Origin: Halomonas sp. TA22
GTDB lineage: Bacteria; Pseudomonadota; Gammaproteobacteria; Pseudomonadales; Halomonadaceae
Assembly (NCBI RefSeq): GCF_013009075.1
Contig: NZ_CP053108.1
Span: forward strand, 930,001 to 994,000
Direction: 5' to 3'
Length of the DNA: 64,000 nucleotides
Shown piece after piece: positions 38,737 through 48,427 of this stretch; position 1 is the stretch's first letter; each line of letters opens with the position of its first letter. The position numbers and the translations under genes were made by a program. The notes under the pieces are model-generated. The model searched no databases, was not told the DNA's origin, and saw nothing but the letters and a program-made list of their open reading frames with translations.

Positions 38737-40461
38737 GTGGAACTGCTTTCCGGCGCCGACATGATCGCCCGCTTCCTTCAGGATGAGGGCGTCGAATACA
38801 TCTATGGCTATCCCGGTGGAGCGGCGCTTCATATCTATGACGCGCTGTTCCGACAGGACAAGGTCAAGCACATTCTCGTGCGACACGAACAGGCTGCGAC
38901 CCACGCCGCCGACGGTTATGCTCGGGCCTCCGGCAAGCCGGGCACCGTGCTGGTGACCTCCGGGCCCGGCGCGACCAATGCCGTCACCGGTATCGCCACC
39001 GCCTATATGGACTCGATTCCGATGGTGGTGCTATGCGGTCAGGTCATGAGTCACCTGATCGGTGACGATGCCTTCCAGGAGACCGATATCATCGGCGTGA
39101 CCCGCCCGATCGTGAAGCACAGCTTCTCGATCCGGCACCCCTCCGAGATTCCGGAAGTGCTCAAGAAGGCCTACTACCTGGCAGCGACAGGTCGGCCGGG
39201 CCCGGTGGTGGTGGATATCCCGAAGGATATGACCGCGCCCACCGAGCGCTACGAATACGTCTATCCGAAGAAGGTCAAGCTGCGCTCCTACAATCCCGTT
39301 ACCCGTGGCCATACCGGCCAGATCAAGAAGGCCGTGGAGCTGATGCTCAAGGCCAAGCGTCCGGTGTTCTATACCGGCGGCGGCGTGGTGACCGGGCGTG
39401 CCAGCGAAGGGCTGACCGACCTGGTGCAGTGGCTGGGCTTCCCGATCACCACCACCTTGATGGGGATCGGCGCCTATCCGCAGAGCGACCCGCTGTGCCT
39501 GGGGTGGCTTGGCATGCACGGTTCCTATGAGTCGAACATGGCCATGCACCATGCCGACCTGGTGATCGCCATCGGGGCTCGCTTCGACGACCGGGTGACC
39601 AATAACACCTCCAAGTTCTGCCCCACCGCCAAGATCATTCACGTCGACATCGATCCAAGTTCGGTCTCCAAGACGGTGCGTGCCGACGTGCCCATCGTCG
39701 GCCCGGCAGCCAGCGTGATCGACGAGATGATCAGCCTGGTCCAGGGCAAGGAGATTGCTCATCCCGATGCGCTCGCCGAGTGGCGCCAGAAAATCGATGG
39801 CTGGCGCGAGGAGCGACGCGGCAAGCTCTACGAGGCGTCTCAGCCCGGCGAGGCGCTCAAGCCGCAGGAGGTGATCGAGGCGGTCTGCAAGATCACCCGC
39901 GGCGAAGCGTTCGTCACTACCGATGTGGGCCAGCACCAGATGTTCGCGGCCCAGTACTACAAGTTCGACAAGCCCAACCGCTTCATCACCTCCGGCGGGC
40001 TTGGCACCATGGGCTTCGGTTTCCCGGCGGCCATGGGCGTCAAGAAGAGCTACCCCGACGACGAGGTGGTGTGCATCACCGGGGAGGGCAGCTTCCAGAT
40101 GATGATGCAGGAACTCTCGACCTGTAAGCAGTACGCGGTGGGCGTGAAGATCGTCAATCTCAACAACGGCTCGCTGGGCATGGTGCGCCAGTGGCAGGAT
40201 CTAAACTACAAGTCCCGTCACGCCCACTCCTACATGGAGTCGCTGCCGGATTTCCAGAAGCTGATCGAGGCGTACGGTTTCACCGCCATCAAGGTAGAGC
40301 GTCACGAGGATATCGAACCCGCCCTCGAGCGGGCCTTCGCCGACAAGAACGAGCTGGTGTTCCTCGACATCTATGTCGACCCGCGCGAGCACGTCTATCC
40401 GATGCAGGTGCCCCTGGGCTCCATGCGTGACATGCTGCTTTCGAAGACGGAGCGGACCTGA
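38737..40461 (+). CDS. ilvI: Acetolactate synthase large subunit
   Basis: IlvI is the ThDP/FAD catalytic subunit that condenses pyruvate with pyruvate or 2-ketobutyrate, the first common step of Val/Leu/Ile synthesis. The GTG start at 38737 follows AGGGGAGA by 6 bases and gives 574 residues (MELLSGADMIARFLQDEGVEY). The upstream frame to 38620 is leader sequence. Visible motifs are YGYPGGAALHIYDAL, the catalytic Glu in LVRHEQAATHAADGY, and the ThDP motif GEGSFQMMMQELSTCKQY with NNGSLGMVRQWQ. The stop overlaps ilvH by one base (TGATG). Confidence 0.96.
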   Translation: MELLSGADMIARFLQDEGVEYIYGYPGGAALHIYDALFRQDKVKHILVRHEQAATHAADGYARASGKPGTVLVTSGPGATNAVTGIATAYMDSIPMVVLCGQVMSHLIGDDAFQETDIIGVTRPIVKHSFSIRHPSEIPEVLKKAYYLAATGRPGPVVVDIPKDMTAPTERYEYVYPKKVKLRSYNPVTRGHTGQIKKAVELMLKAKRPVFYTGGGVVTGRASEGLTDLVQWLGFPITTTLMGIGAYPQSDPLCLGWLGMHGSYESNMAMHHADLVIAIGARFDDRVTNNTSKFCPTAKIIHVDIDPSSVSKTVRADVPIVGPAASVIDEMISLVQGKEIAHPDALAEWRQKIDGWREERRGKLYEASQPGEALKPQEVIEAVCKITRGEAFVTTDVGQHQMFAAQYYKFDKPNRFITSGGLGTMGFGFPAAMGVKKSYPDDEVVCITGEGSFQMMMQELSTCKQYAVGVKIVNLNNGSLGMVRQWQDLNYKSRHAHSYMESLPDFQKLIEAYGFTAIKVERHEDIEPALERAFADKNELVFLDIYVDPREHVYPMQVPLGSMRDMLLSKTERT

Positions 40462-40952
40462 TGCGCCATATCATTTCGATTCTTCTGGAAAACGAGCCGG
40501 GCGCCCTGTCACGCGTGGTGGGGCTATTTTCTCAGCGCAACTACAACATCGAGACGCTCAACGTGGCACCCACCGAGGATCCGACGCTGTCGCGCCTCAC
40601 GGTGACCACGATCGGCGACGATCGGGTGGTCGAGCAGATCACCAAGCACCTCAACAAGCTGATCGACGTGGTCAAGCTGGTCGATCTCACCGAGGGCAAC
40701 CACATCGAGCGCGAGCTGATGCTGGTCAAGGTCAAGGCGCTGGGCGCTGCCCGCGACGAGGTCAAGCGTACGGCGGACATCTTCCGCGCCCAGATCGTCG
40801 ATGTCTCGCCGAGTCTCTATACGGTGCAGATCACTGGCGATGCAGGCAAGCTCGATGCCTTCCTGCAGGCCATGGCACCGGTGGGCATCCTCGAGGTGGC
40901 ACGTACCGGGGTGTCGGGCATTGCCCGAGGCGACAAGGTGTTGACGCTCTAG
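40461..40952 (+). CDS. ilvH: Acetolactate synthase regulatory small subunit
   Basis: This is a 163-residue IlvH-type subunit. The N-terminal ACT domain starts MRHIISILLENEPGALSRVVGLFSQRNYNIETLNV, the standard valine-binding fold, and a C-terminal domain covers ~80-160. It activates IlvI and confers valine feedback inhibition. The ATG overlaps the ilvI stop, so the subunits are coupled. Confidence 0.96.
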   Translation: MRHIISILLENEPGALSRVVGLFSQRNYNIETLNVAPTEDPTLSRLTVTTIGDDRVVEQITKHLNKLIDVVKLVDLTEGNHIERELMLVKVKALGAARDEVKRTADIFRAQIVDVSPSLYTVQITGDAGKLDAFLQAMAPVGILEVARTGVSGIARGDKVLTL

Positions 40953-40977
40953 ATCGGCCTGTCTCGCTGCTCTCTAC

Positions 40978-41000
40978 AGCCGCTCTTCGGAGCGGCTTTT
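40978..41000 (+). terminator. Rho-independent terminator after ilvH
   Basis: The stem AGCCGCTC/GAGCGGCT with a TTCG tetraloop is followed by a T-run, 25 bp after the ilvH stop. It separates ilvIH from ilvY and ilvC. Confidence 0.88.
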
Positions 41001-41017
41001 TCGTAGCTGCCCGGTGG

Positions 41018-41896
41018 TTAGGCCTCTTCCCACAGGGCCCTGATCAAGGGGCTCTTGAGGCGTCGTCGAGCGACGCACAGCCCGACATCGTAGTGCGGGA
41101 GTTCAGGCTTCACCGGCAGGATTGTCACGCGATCGAGCAGAGGGCTGTTGTCGAGCACGATCCTGGGCACCACACCTACCCCGAAGCCCAGTCCCACCAT
41201 GCTGACGATCGCTTCATTGCCGGCCACCTGGGCATAGATGCGTGGCGTGACGCCCAGCGCCTTGAACCAGGTGTCGCTATGCTCGCGGGCGAGTCCCGAC
41301 TCGGAGAGGATCATGGGCACGCCCGTCCATTGCTCAGGGCTTGGTATCTCGGGGCGGGTCGGAATCCATTCGGCGCCATCGCGTGGCGCGATGAATACCA
41401 GTGGCGAGGTGGTCATCGGCTTGAAGGCCAGCGCCTCGGGCAGCGTGCGCGGCCGCGGGGTGATCGCCATGTCCTCGTCGCCGGCCAGGACCCGGGCCAT
41501 GGAGTCGGCGGGGTCGCCGGTGTGCAGCTTGAACTCGATGCGCGGATGGCACAGACGAAACTCGCTGAGCAGAGCGTAGAGGAAGCTGTAGCTCGCGGTG
41601 ACCGAGCAGTAGATGCTGATCTCACCTGAAAGCTCGCGGGTCTCCTCCATCAAGGCGTGCCGGATCATCTCCCACTGCTCCAGTGTGTCGCGGGCATAGT
41701 CTTGGAACAGGCGCCCTTGCTGGGTCAACGTCACATGACGATTGTCGCGCTCGAACAGCGGCGCACCCAGACTCTCCTCGAGTTGGCGGATCGAGCGACT
41801 CAGCGTCGAGGGGCTGACGTGGCAGGCATCGCTGGCACGGCCGAAGTGCAGGCTTTCGGCCAGAGCCAGGAAGTGGCCGAGCAGGCGTAGATCCAT
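41018..41896 (-). CDS. ilvY: LysR-type activator IlvY
   Basis: The 292-residue LysR regulator has an N-terminal winged HTH (LLGHFLALAESLHFGRASDACHVSPSTLSRSIRQLEE) and a C-terminal effector domain from about 90. It is divergent from ilvC, the arrangement in which E. coli IlvY activates ilvC in response to acetolactate or acetohydroxybutyrate. The start follows GAAAGGTAGCC. In Pseudomonas the order is ilvI-ilvH-ilvC-pssA with no regulator between, so ilvY looks inserted into that block here. Confidence 0.9.
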   Translation of the reverse strand: MDLRLLGHFLALAESLHFGRASDACHVSPSTLSRSIRQLEESLGAPLFERDNRHVTLTQQGRLFQDYARDTLEQWEMIRHALMEETRELSGEISIYCSVTASYSFLYALLSEFRLCHPRIEFKLHTGDPADSMARVLAGDEDMAITPRPRTLPEALAFKPMTTSPLVFIAPRDGAEWIPTRPEIPSPEQWTGVPMILSESGLAREHSDTWFKALGVTPRIYAQVAGNEAIVSMVGLGFGVGVVPRIVLDNSPLLDRVTILPVKPELPHYDVGLCVARRRLKSPLIRALWEEA

Positions 41897-41903
41897 GGCT
41901 ACC

Positions 41904-41949
41904 TTTCAAATTATGAAATACGGCATTGCAAATATAGCGTTTTACGCAA
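41904..41949. promoter_or_regulatory. Candidate IlvY operators in the ilvY-ilvC gap
   Basis: Two inverted repeats lie next to each other in the 167-bp divergent gap. One is TTTCA-N5-TGAAA at 41904-41918, the other TTGC-N16-GCAA at 41926-41949. LysR proteins typically bind such spaced dyads near divergent promoters. The assignment to IlvY is inferred from position. Confidence 0.5.
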
Positions 41950-42006
41950 CGTTCTGTCTGCCTTATGGTGTCTTCCATCGTTTCGACGAACCCAGCGCCG
42001 CGATAG

Positions 42007-43080
<1,074 letters not shown>

Positions 43081-43102
43081 GTCGGCTGGTAAGCGGTTAC
43101 CC

Positions 43103-43132
43103 GAAGGGCGCGACTATCGCGCCCTTCCTTTT
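43103..43132 (+). terminator. Rho-independent terminator after ilvC
   Basis: Eleven-base perfect arms (GAAGGGCGCGA and its complement) around CTA are followed by CTTTTTT, 22 bp after the ilvC stop. Confidence 0.93.
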
Positions 43133-43227
43133 TTACGGGAAATCCAGTTGGGAAAGGGCGCTCCTGTCGTTAATGGAGGGAGAGTGTAGAATGAGGAAAG
43201 CGCCCAGCCATCCTGTACGGCAACGGA

Positions 43228-44106
43228 ATGAGAGACATGAGCCAGGAACCCAGCAACACCGAACTCCCCCGTCGCGAGCCGGAAACACCCGAGTTCGAAC
43301 AGACACCCCGGGCCGATGAGGATATCGCTTCCGCCTTCGTGCGCGAGACCGAGGTGGTCGAGGAAGCACTTGAGGGCGGCAAGAAGGTGAGGCGGCGTGG
43401 CGTCTACCTGCTGCCCAACCTGTTCACCACCTCTGCGCTGTTCTCCGGCTTCTTCGCCATCGTGGCGGGTATCAACGGCGACTTCACCGCGGCGGGTATC
43501 GCGGTCTTCATTGCCATGGTACTCGATGGGCTGGATGGTCGGGTGGCCAGGCTGACCAATACCCAGAGTGCCTTTGGTGCCGAGTACGACAGTCTGGCCG
43601 ATATGGTCTCCTTCGGCGCCGCGCCCGCTCTGGTCGCCTTTACTTGGATACTTCAGGATATCGGCAAGACCGGCTGGGTGGTGGCGTTTCTCTATGTCGC
43701 CTGCGCTGCCTTGCGCCTGGCTCGTTTCAATGTCCAGATCGGAAGTACCGACAAGAAGTGGTTCATCGGCTTGCCCAGCCCCTCGGCGGCAGCGCTGGTC
43801 GCGGCCTTCGTCTGGACCTTTCACACCTTTGACGCCGATGCACTGGTCTTCAAGCTTTTCATGACTTTGGTCGTGGCAGCAGCAGGCATCCTGATGGTCA
43901 GCAATATCCGCTACTACAGCTTCAAGGATGTGGACCTCAAGGGACCGGTTCCCTTCGTCGTATTGCTGGCGATCGTGCTTGGCTTCGTGGTGATCTCCAT
44001 CGAACCCTCATTGATGCTGTTGATTCTCTTCGGCGCCTATGTCGCCTCGGGCCCGGTGCTTGCCACCATGCGGGTAATGAAAAGCCGCAAGGCGGTAGAT
44101 AAGTAG
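43228..44106 (+). CDS. pssA: CDP-diacylglycerol-serine O-phosphatidyltransferase
   Basis: PssA makes phosphatidylserine, the precursor of phosphatidylethanolamine. The 292-residue protein is the membrane (CDP-alcohol phosphotransferase) type, not the E. coli peripheral type. The signature D-x2-DG-x2-AR-x8-G-x3-D-x3-D is complete in DGLDGRVARL and FGAEYDSLAD at about 110-135. About seven to eight hydrophobic segments follow a ~55-residue acidic N-terminus. ATG 43228 and ATG 43237 are both possible starts. Linkage to ilvC matches Pseudomonas and relatives. Confidence 0.94.
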   Translation: MRDMSQEPSNTELPRREPETPEFEQTPRADEDIASAFVRETEVVEEALEGGKKVRRRGVYLLPNLFTTSALFSGFFAIVAGINGDFTAAGIAVFIAMVLDGLDGRVARLTNTQSAFGAEYDSLADMVSFGAAPALVAFTWILQDIGKTGWVVAFLYVACAALRLARFNVQIGSTDKKWFIGLPSPSAAALVAAFVWTFHTFDADALVFKLFMTLVVAAAGILMVSNIRYYSFKDVDLKGPVPFVVLLAIVLGFVVISIEPSLMLLILFGAYVASGPVLATMRVMKSRKAVDK

Positions 44107-44195
44107 GCATTGGGGCCGCTCGGCATTTTTTTACGAGGCGATAAAAAACCGCTTGCGTGGCCCGGGGTAAATCCGTAAAGTACGCATCCGCTGCT

Positions 44196-44268
44196 GGCGA
44201 CGAGCACTGGTTAGAGCACATCACTCATAATGATGGGGTCCCCTGTTCGAATCAGGGCGTAGCCACCA
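44196..44268 (+). pseudogene. Degenerate elongator tRNA-Met(CAT)
   Basis: From GGTTAGAGC (44209) to the encoded CCA (44268) the sequence is a standard elongator tRNA-Met: anticodon loop CTCATAA, T-arm CCCTG-TTCGAAT-CAGGG and acceptor CGTAGCC-ACCA. The 5' part is altered. The acceptor 5' strand reads GGCGACG, leaving a G4:A mismatch. The D-arm side is about 4 nt short, apparently lacking T8, A14 and G15, with a broken D-stem. The total is 73 nt instead of 77. A tRNA-type upstream region (TAAAGT, then GC-rich) and a downstream terminator remain. It is probably non-functional, unless the sequence is misassembled. Confidence 0.7.
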
Positions 44269-44280
44269 GAATAGAAAACA

Positions 44281-44312
44281 AAAACCCGCCGAGCTCGCTC
44301 CGCGGGTTTTTT
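44281..44312 (+). terminator. Terminator after the tRNA-Met copy
   Basis: The stem AAAACCCGC/GCGGGTTTT with an inner GAGC/GCTC is followed by Ts, 12 bp after the CCA end. It could also serve the convergent aminopeptidase gene. Confidence 0.85.
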
Positions 44313-44340
44313 GTGGTCGCACGGCGTATACGCGAACGCG

Positions 44341-45639
44341 TCAGCTCAGCGCGGCCCGATTGACGAAGCCGGTCAGTACTCGAATCATCTGTTCGATATC
44401 CTGGCTGCCGGCGGTTTCCCGGATCGAGTGCATGCCCCACTGGGCCACCCCGACATCGAGTGTCGGTACGCCAAGCTCGGTAGCAGTGATCGGCCCGATG
44501 GTGCTGCCGCAGCCCATGTCGGCGCGGGTGACGAAGGTCTGTACCGGCACCGCTGCCTCGCGGCACAGATCTCGGAACATCGCTGCGGTGGCGCTGTTGG
44601 TCGCATAGCGCTGATTGGCGTTGACCTTGATCACCGGTCCGCCGTTGATCGCCGGACCATGGGCGGCATCGTGCTTGTCGGGGAAGTTGGGATGCAGGGC
44701 GTGAGCGTTGTCGCAGGAGATCATCCGCGAAGCCTGGATCAGGCGGATGAAGCCCTCATCGCCCGGCTCGCCCAGCTTGGCATTGACGCGTCTGAGCACG
44801 TCGCCGAGGAATGGCCCCTGGGCGCCGCAGGCGCTGGCACTGCCCACCTCTTCGTGGTCGGTGGCAACCAGCACGGCGCCCTGTTCGCCATCGCTTGCCA
44901 ACAGCGCTTCCAGTCCGACGAAGCATGACAGCAGGTTATCCAGGCGAGCGCTGGCGATCAGCTCACCATTGACCCCGACACGCGATGGCGGCTGAGTATC
45001 GTAGAGCGCCAGCTCGAAATCGAGAATCTCGACCTGCTCCAGATCATGCTGTTCATAGAGCCAGCGCTGCAGCAACGTGGTCAAGTCAGCCTTGTCGCCG
45101 CCCTGCAGAATGACGGGCGCCATCTGGGTCTGGGCATTGAGGGCGCGACCGTTGTTGGCCTCACGGTCCAGATGGATGGCCAGGCTTGGCACAATCGCCA
45201 CCGGACGATCGACATTGAGCAGTACGCCCTGCAACCGGCCATCCTCGCGCCGCACATGCAGGCGTCCAGCGATGCCCAGGTCGCGATCGAACCAAGGAGC
45301 GAGCAGCGCACCGCCATAGACTTCAATCCCCAATTGCAGCCAGCCCTGGTTGACCTGCGCCGCGTTGGGCTTGAGCCGCAGCCCGGGGCTGTCGGTATGT
45401 GCACCGATCATGCGCAGCGCCGTGAGCGGTGAACGCGGCACCTGCATGGCCACCAGAGAGGAGTCGTTGCGTGTCACATAGAAACGTTCGCCGGGGGCAA
45501 TCTGCCAGGGCTGGCTCTCATCCAGGCGCCGATATCCCATCTGCTCGAGCCGACGCGCCATGTTAGAGACGGCATGCCAGGGAGTAGGAGACGCTTGCAG
45601 AAAGCCTAACATTCGCTCCAATGTAATATTGTGGGGCAT
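44341..45639 (-). CDS. apeB: M18 family aminopeptidase
   Basis: The 432-residue cytosolic metallo-aminopeptidase belongs to the aspartyl/M18 family. Metal-site blocks are RMIGAHTDSPGLRLKP, WFDRDLGIAG, VATDHEEVGSAS and the Asp in SCFVGLEAL; NAHALHPNFPDKHD is also typical. The ATG at 45639 is preferred because GAGGAT lies 6-10 bases upstream; ATGs at 45645 and 45651 and the longer frame to 45810 are less likely. It is divergent from prc. Substrate preference (acidic or broad) cannot be read from sequence. Confidence 0.92.
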   Translation of the reverse strand: MPHNITLERMLGFLQASPTPWHAVSNMARRLEQMGYRRLDESQPWQIAPGERFYVTRNDSSLVAMQVPRSPLTALRMIGAHTDSPGLRLKPNAAQVNQGWLQLGIEVYGGALLAPWFDRDLGIAGRLHVRREDGRLQGVLLNVDRPVAIVPSLAIHLDREANNGRALNAQTQMAPVILQGGDKADLTTLLQRWLYEQHDLEQVEILDFELALYDTQPPSRVGVNGELIASARLDNLLSCFVGLEALLASDGEQGAVLVATDHEEVGSASACGAQGPFLGDVLRRVNAKLGEPGDEGFIRLIQASRMISCDNAHALHPNFPDKHDAAHGPAINGGPVIKVNANQRYATNSATAAMFRDLCREAAVPVQTFVTRADMGCGSTIGPITATELGVPTLDVGVAQWGMHSIRETAGSQDIEQMIRVLTGFVNRAALS

Positions 45640-45767
45640 GGTCATCCTCATCGAAGGTCTGTGTCCGAGGGCACAGACTGATACAATGACATTTCGGCTA
45701 AGACAAAAACGGATGCCGAATGCTGGTCTAGGGAAGAAGTGTACATGAAACCGGGAGTGCTTCATTG

Positions 45768-47807
45768 ATGAGCCTGATTGCAGCCATTCGGCAAGGAAGC
45801 GTAATAGCACTACTGCTGGTACTGAGTAGCATGGCGATGGCCCAGCCGGAGCCCTCCGACGCTCAGCGCCAGGCAGCGACAGAAGTCGCCGAGTCGCTGC
45901 GCTATGGCCACTATGCCGATGTCAGTCTGAGCAAGGCGTGGTCGCGGCAGGCGTTCCAGCAGTATCTAGATACCTTGGATGGCCAACGCGCCTATCTGTT
46001 GCAGAGCGACGTCGATGAGTTTCGCGACCTGTCCAACGCCATCGATGACGTGCTCTACGATGGAGGCCTCGAGCGCATCTTCGCCCTGCACATGCGCCAC
46101 CAACAACGCATGGAGAGCCGCCTCGAATGGATTCTCGCACGGATAGACGAAGGATTCGGCTACACCTACGACACCGACGAGCGCATGACCCTCGATCGCT
46201 CGGACGAACCCTGGGCCTCACGGGAGGAAGAGCTCGACTATATCTGGCACAAACGACTCAAGAATGCCGCCCTCTCCCTGTCACTGAGCGGTCAGGACGA
46301 GGAGCAGATCGTCGACAACCTGCGCCAGCGTTATCAGGGACAGCTGTCGCGGGTTCGCCAGACCAACAGCGAGGATATCTTTGGCCTGTTCATGAGCGCG
46401 GTGACGACCACCATCGACCCGCATACCGAATACATGTCGCCTCGCCAGGGGGAGTCCTTCGATATCCAGATGCGCCTTTCGTTGGAGGGCATCGGCGCGC
46501 TGCTGCAGTCCGAGGGCGACTACGTCAAGGTCTCGAGCCTGGTGCCAGGCGGCCCCGCCGAGCGAGCCGGCGTACTTGAGCCCGCCGATCGCATCATCGC
46601 CGTCGGCCAGCAGGGCGAGGAGGAGATGGTCAATGTGGTAGGGATGCGTCTCGATGACGTCGTTGACCTGATTCGCGGCCCCAAGGGCTCGGTGGTGCTG
46701 CTCGATGTGGTGCCGGCACAGGCCATCGACATGACCCGCTCGCGCACCGTCGAGATCACGCGCGACACCGTCAACCTCGAGGACCAAGCCGCCAGCAGCG
46801 AAGTGATCGAGCTCGAGCGAGACGGCCGGAGCCAGCGCATCGGCGTGGTCAAGATCCCGACCTTCTATGTCGACTTCGATGCCTGGCAGGCCGGCGAGGA
46901 GGAGTATCGCAGCACGACCCGCGACGTGGCGCGCGAGATCGAGCGTCTCAAGGCGCAGAACGTCCAAGGTATCGTGCTCGACCTGCGCAACAACGGCGGT
47001 GGTGCCCTGCAGGAGGCCAATTCGCTGATCGGCCTGTTCATCGATCGCGGCCCCACCGTGCAGGTACGCGACGCCCGGGGGCGCATCAGCCTGTATGGCG
47101 ATACCGAGAGCGGCATGCTATACGATGGCCCGCTCGGCGTACTGATCAATCGCCTGTCGGCATCGGCCTCGGAAATCTTCGCCGGTGCCATCCAGGATTA
47201 CGGTCGCGGCGTGGTGGTGGGCAACCGCACCTTCGGCAAGGGCACCGTCCAGACACTCAACGATCTCAGCCATGGCCAGATCAAGTTAACCCGGGCCAAG
47301 TTCTACCGCATCTCCGGGGAGAGCACACAGCACCGCGGCGTCGAGCCGGATATCCTGTTCCCAAGTCTGATCGACCCTGAGATCATCGGCGAGAGCAGCT
47401 TCGACAATGCCCTGCCTTGGGATACCGTGCGTGCCGTGCAGTATCGCCTCTACGGCTCACCTTGGCGGTTCCTCGAGTCACTCAGCGCGCAACACCATGA
47501 GCGTGTCGCCACCCACCCCAACTTCGTCTACCTGGAGCGACAGGCCGAACTCGCGCGCCGACTGCGCGAGGAGCAGACCAGCATCAGCCTGAACCGCGAG
47601 CAGCGTCAGCGCGAGATGGAGGAGCAGGAGCGCGAGCAGCTGGATCTCGAGAATCGTCGGCGTCACGCACTGGGCCTCGATGAATTGGACGATTGGGTCG
47701 ATGCTCGTGGCGAGGATAGCGAAGAGAGCGAGCCCGCCGAACGCGCCCAGGTGATCGAGAGTGCCGAGATTCTGCTCGATTACGCTTACCACATCGGCCG
47801 GCTCTGA
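45768..47807 (+). CDS. prc: Carboxy-terminal processing protease Prc (Tsp), S41A
   Basis: Prc is a periplasmic PDZ protease that trims or degrades proteins from the C-terminus, for example peptidoglycan hydrolases. The 679 residues have a signal peptide (SVIALLLVLSSMAMA), an N-terminal helical domain, a PDZ domain (~235-320) and an S41 core. The catalytic Ser is in RLSASASEIF (about 466) and the Lys in TFGKGTVQ (about 491). A C-terminal DUF3340-type charged helical domain follows. The ATG at 45768 is preferred over the TTG just before it. The length is close to E. coli Prc (682). Confidence 0.95.
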   Translation: MSLIAAIRQGSVIALLLVLSSMAMAQPEPSDAQRQAATEVAESLRYGHYADVSLSKAWSRQAFQQYLDTLDGQRAYLLQSDVDEFRDLSNAIDDVLYDGGLERIFALHMRHQQRMESRLEWILARIDEGFGYTYDTDERMTLDRSDEPWASREEELDYIWHKRLKNAALSLSLSGQDEEQIVDNLRQRYQGQLSRVRQTNSEDIFGLFMSAVTTTIDPHTEYMSPRQGESFDIQMRLSLEGIGALLQSEGDYVKVSSLVPGGPAERAGVLEPADRIIAVGQQGEEEMVNVVGMRLDDVVDLIRGPKGSVVLLDVVPAQAIDMTRSRTVEITRDTVNLEDQAASSEVIELERDGRSQRIGVVKIPTFYVDFDAWQAGEEEYRSTTRDVAREIERLKAQNVQGIVLDLRNNGGGALQEANSLIGLFIDRGPTVQVRDARGRISLYGDTESGMLYDGPLGVLINRLSASASEIFAGAIQDYGRGVVVGNRTFGKGTVQTLNDLSHGQIKLTRAKFYRISGESTQHRGVEPDILFPSLIDPEIIGESSFDNALPWDTVRAVQYRLYGSPWRFLESLSAQHHERVATHPNFVYLERQAELARRLREEQTSISLNREQRQREMEEQEREQLDLENRRRHALGLDELDDWVDARGEDSEESEPAERAQVIESAEILLDYAYHIGRL

Positions 47808-47862
47808 TGACGAGCTGAGCCGCACGTCCACCTCGCCCCGCCTGATGCGGGGCGAGGTCGTG

Positions 47863-48258
47863 TCACGCCTCTGCCGGTTCGAGGCTGGGGCTTGCCGGGC
47901 GCCCTACCCAGCGGGCAAGGCCGATCACCGCCACGGCATGATCGTTCGGGGGTAGCTCGGCATTATGCCGCAGTCGCTGGGCGATCTGCAGTAGTCCCGC
48001 CCGTGAGCGCGCTTCATGGATCATCAGCGAGCCACCGAAGAGCTCCTCTGCCGCCTTCTCGATGGCCTGGGCTGCAAGTTCCGCCTGCCACTGGGCGCGT
48101 CCCGTCGACAGCGTCACCTCCAGCGCAGCATTAGCCTGCTCAAGCGCCTTTGAATGCTGTCGGAGTGTCTCGACCTCCTGTGTCAGCGCGGCGACACGCT
48201 GCCGCAGCACCTCGTCACTCTCCTGCGAGTCAGGAACACCATTCGTCATTATCGTCAT
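47863..48258 (-). CDS. Uncharacterised coiled-coil protein
   Basis: I do not recognise this 131-residue protein. Residues ~15-60 form a heptad-like coiled coil (LRQRVAALTQEVETLRQHSKAL). The C-terminal part is helical and ends in a Pro/Ala/Glu tail. No signal peptide, membrane segment or cysteine is seen. GGGGAG precedes the first ATG closely, and an ATG at 48249 is at a more usual distance, so the true N-terminus may be MTNGVPDSQ. It is convergent with prc. Composition matches its neighbours, so it is probably a real native gene. Confidence 0.6.
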   Translation of the reverse strand: MTIMTNGVPDSQESDEVLRQRVAALTQEVETLRQHSKALEQANAALEVTLSTGRAQWQAELAAQAIEKAAEELFGGSLMIHEARSRAGLLQIAQRLRHNAELPPNDHAVAVIGLARWVGRPASPSLEPAEA

Positions 48259-48427
48259 CGCTCCCCTGATCAGCGGTCAGCTCAGCCCGCCATGCTATGA
48301 CTGACTATCGGCAGCAAGGCCAGAGAATTGAATGAGCCACGCAAACGCTCGGCCGGCAGGCGTTAAGCAATAAAGCGCCGGGGAGTACCGGCGCATGTAA
48401 GGAGTCGGTTGATACTCGCTGAGAGGC

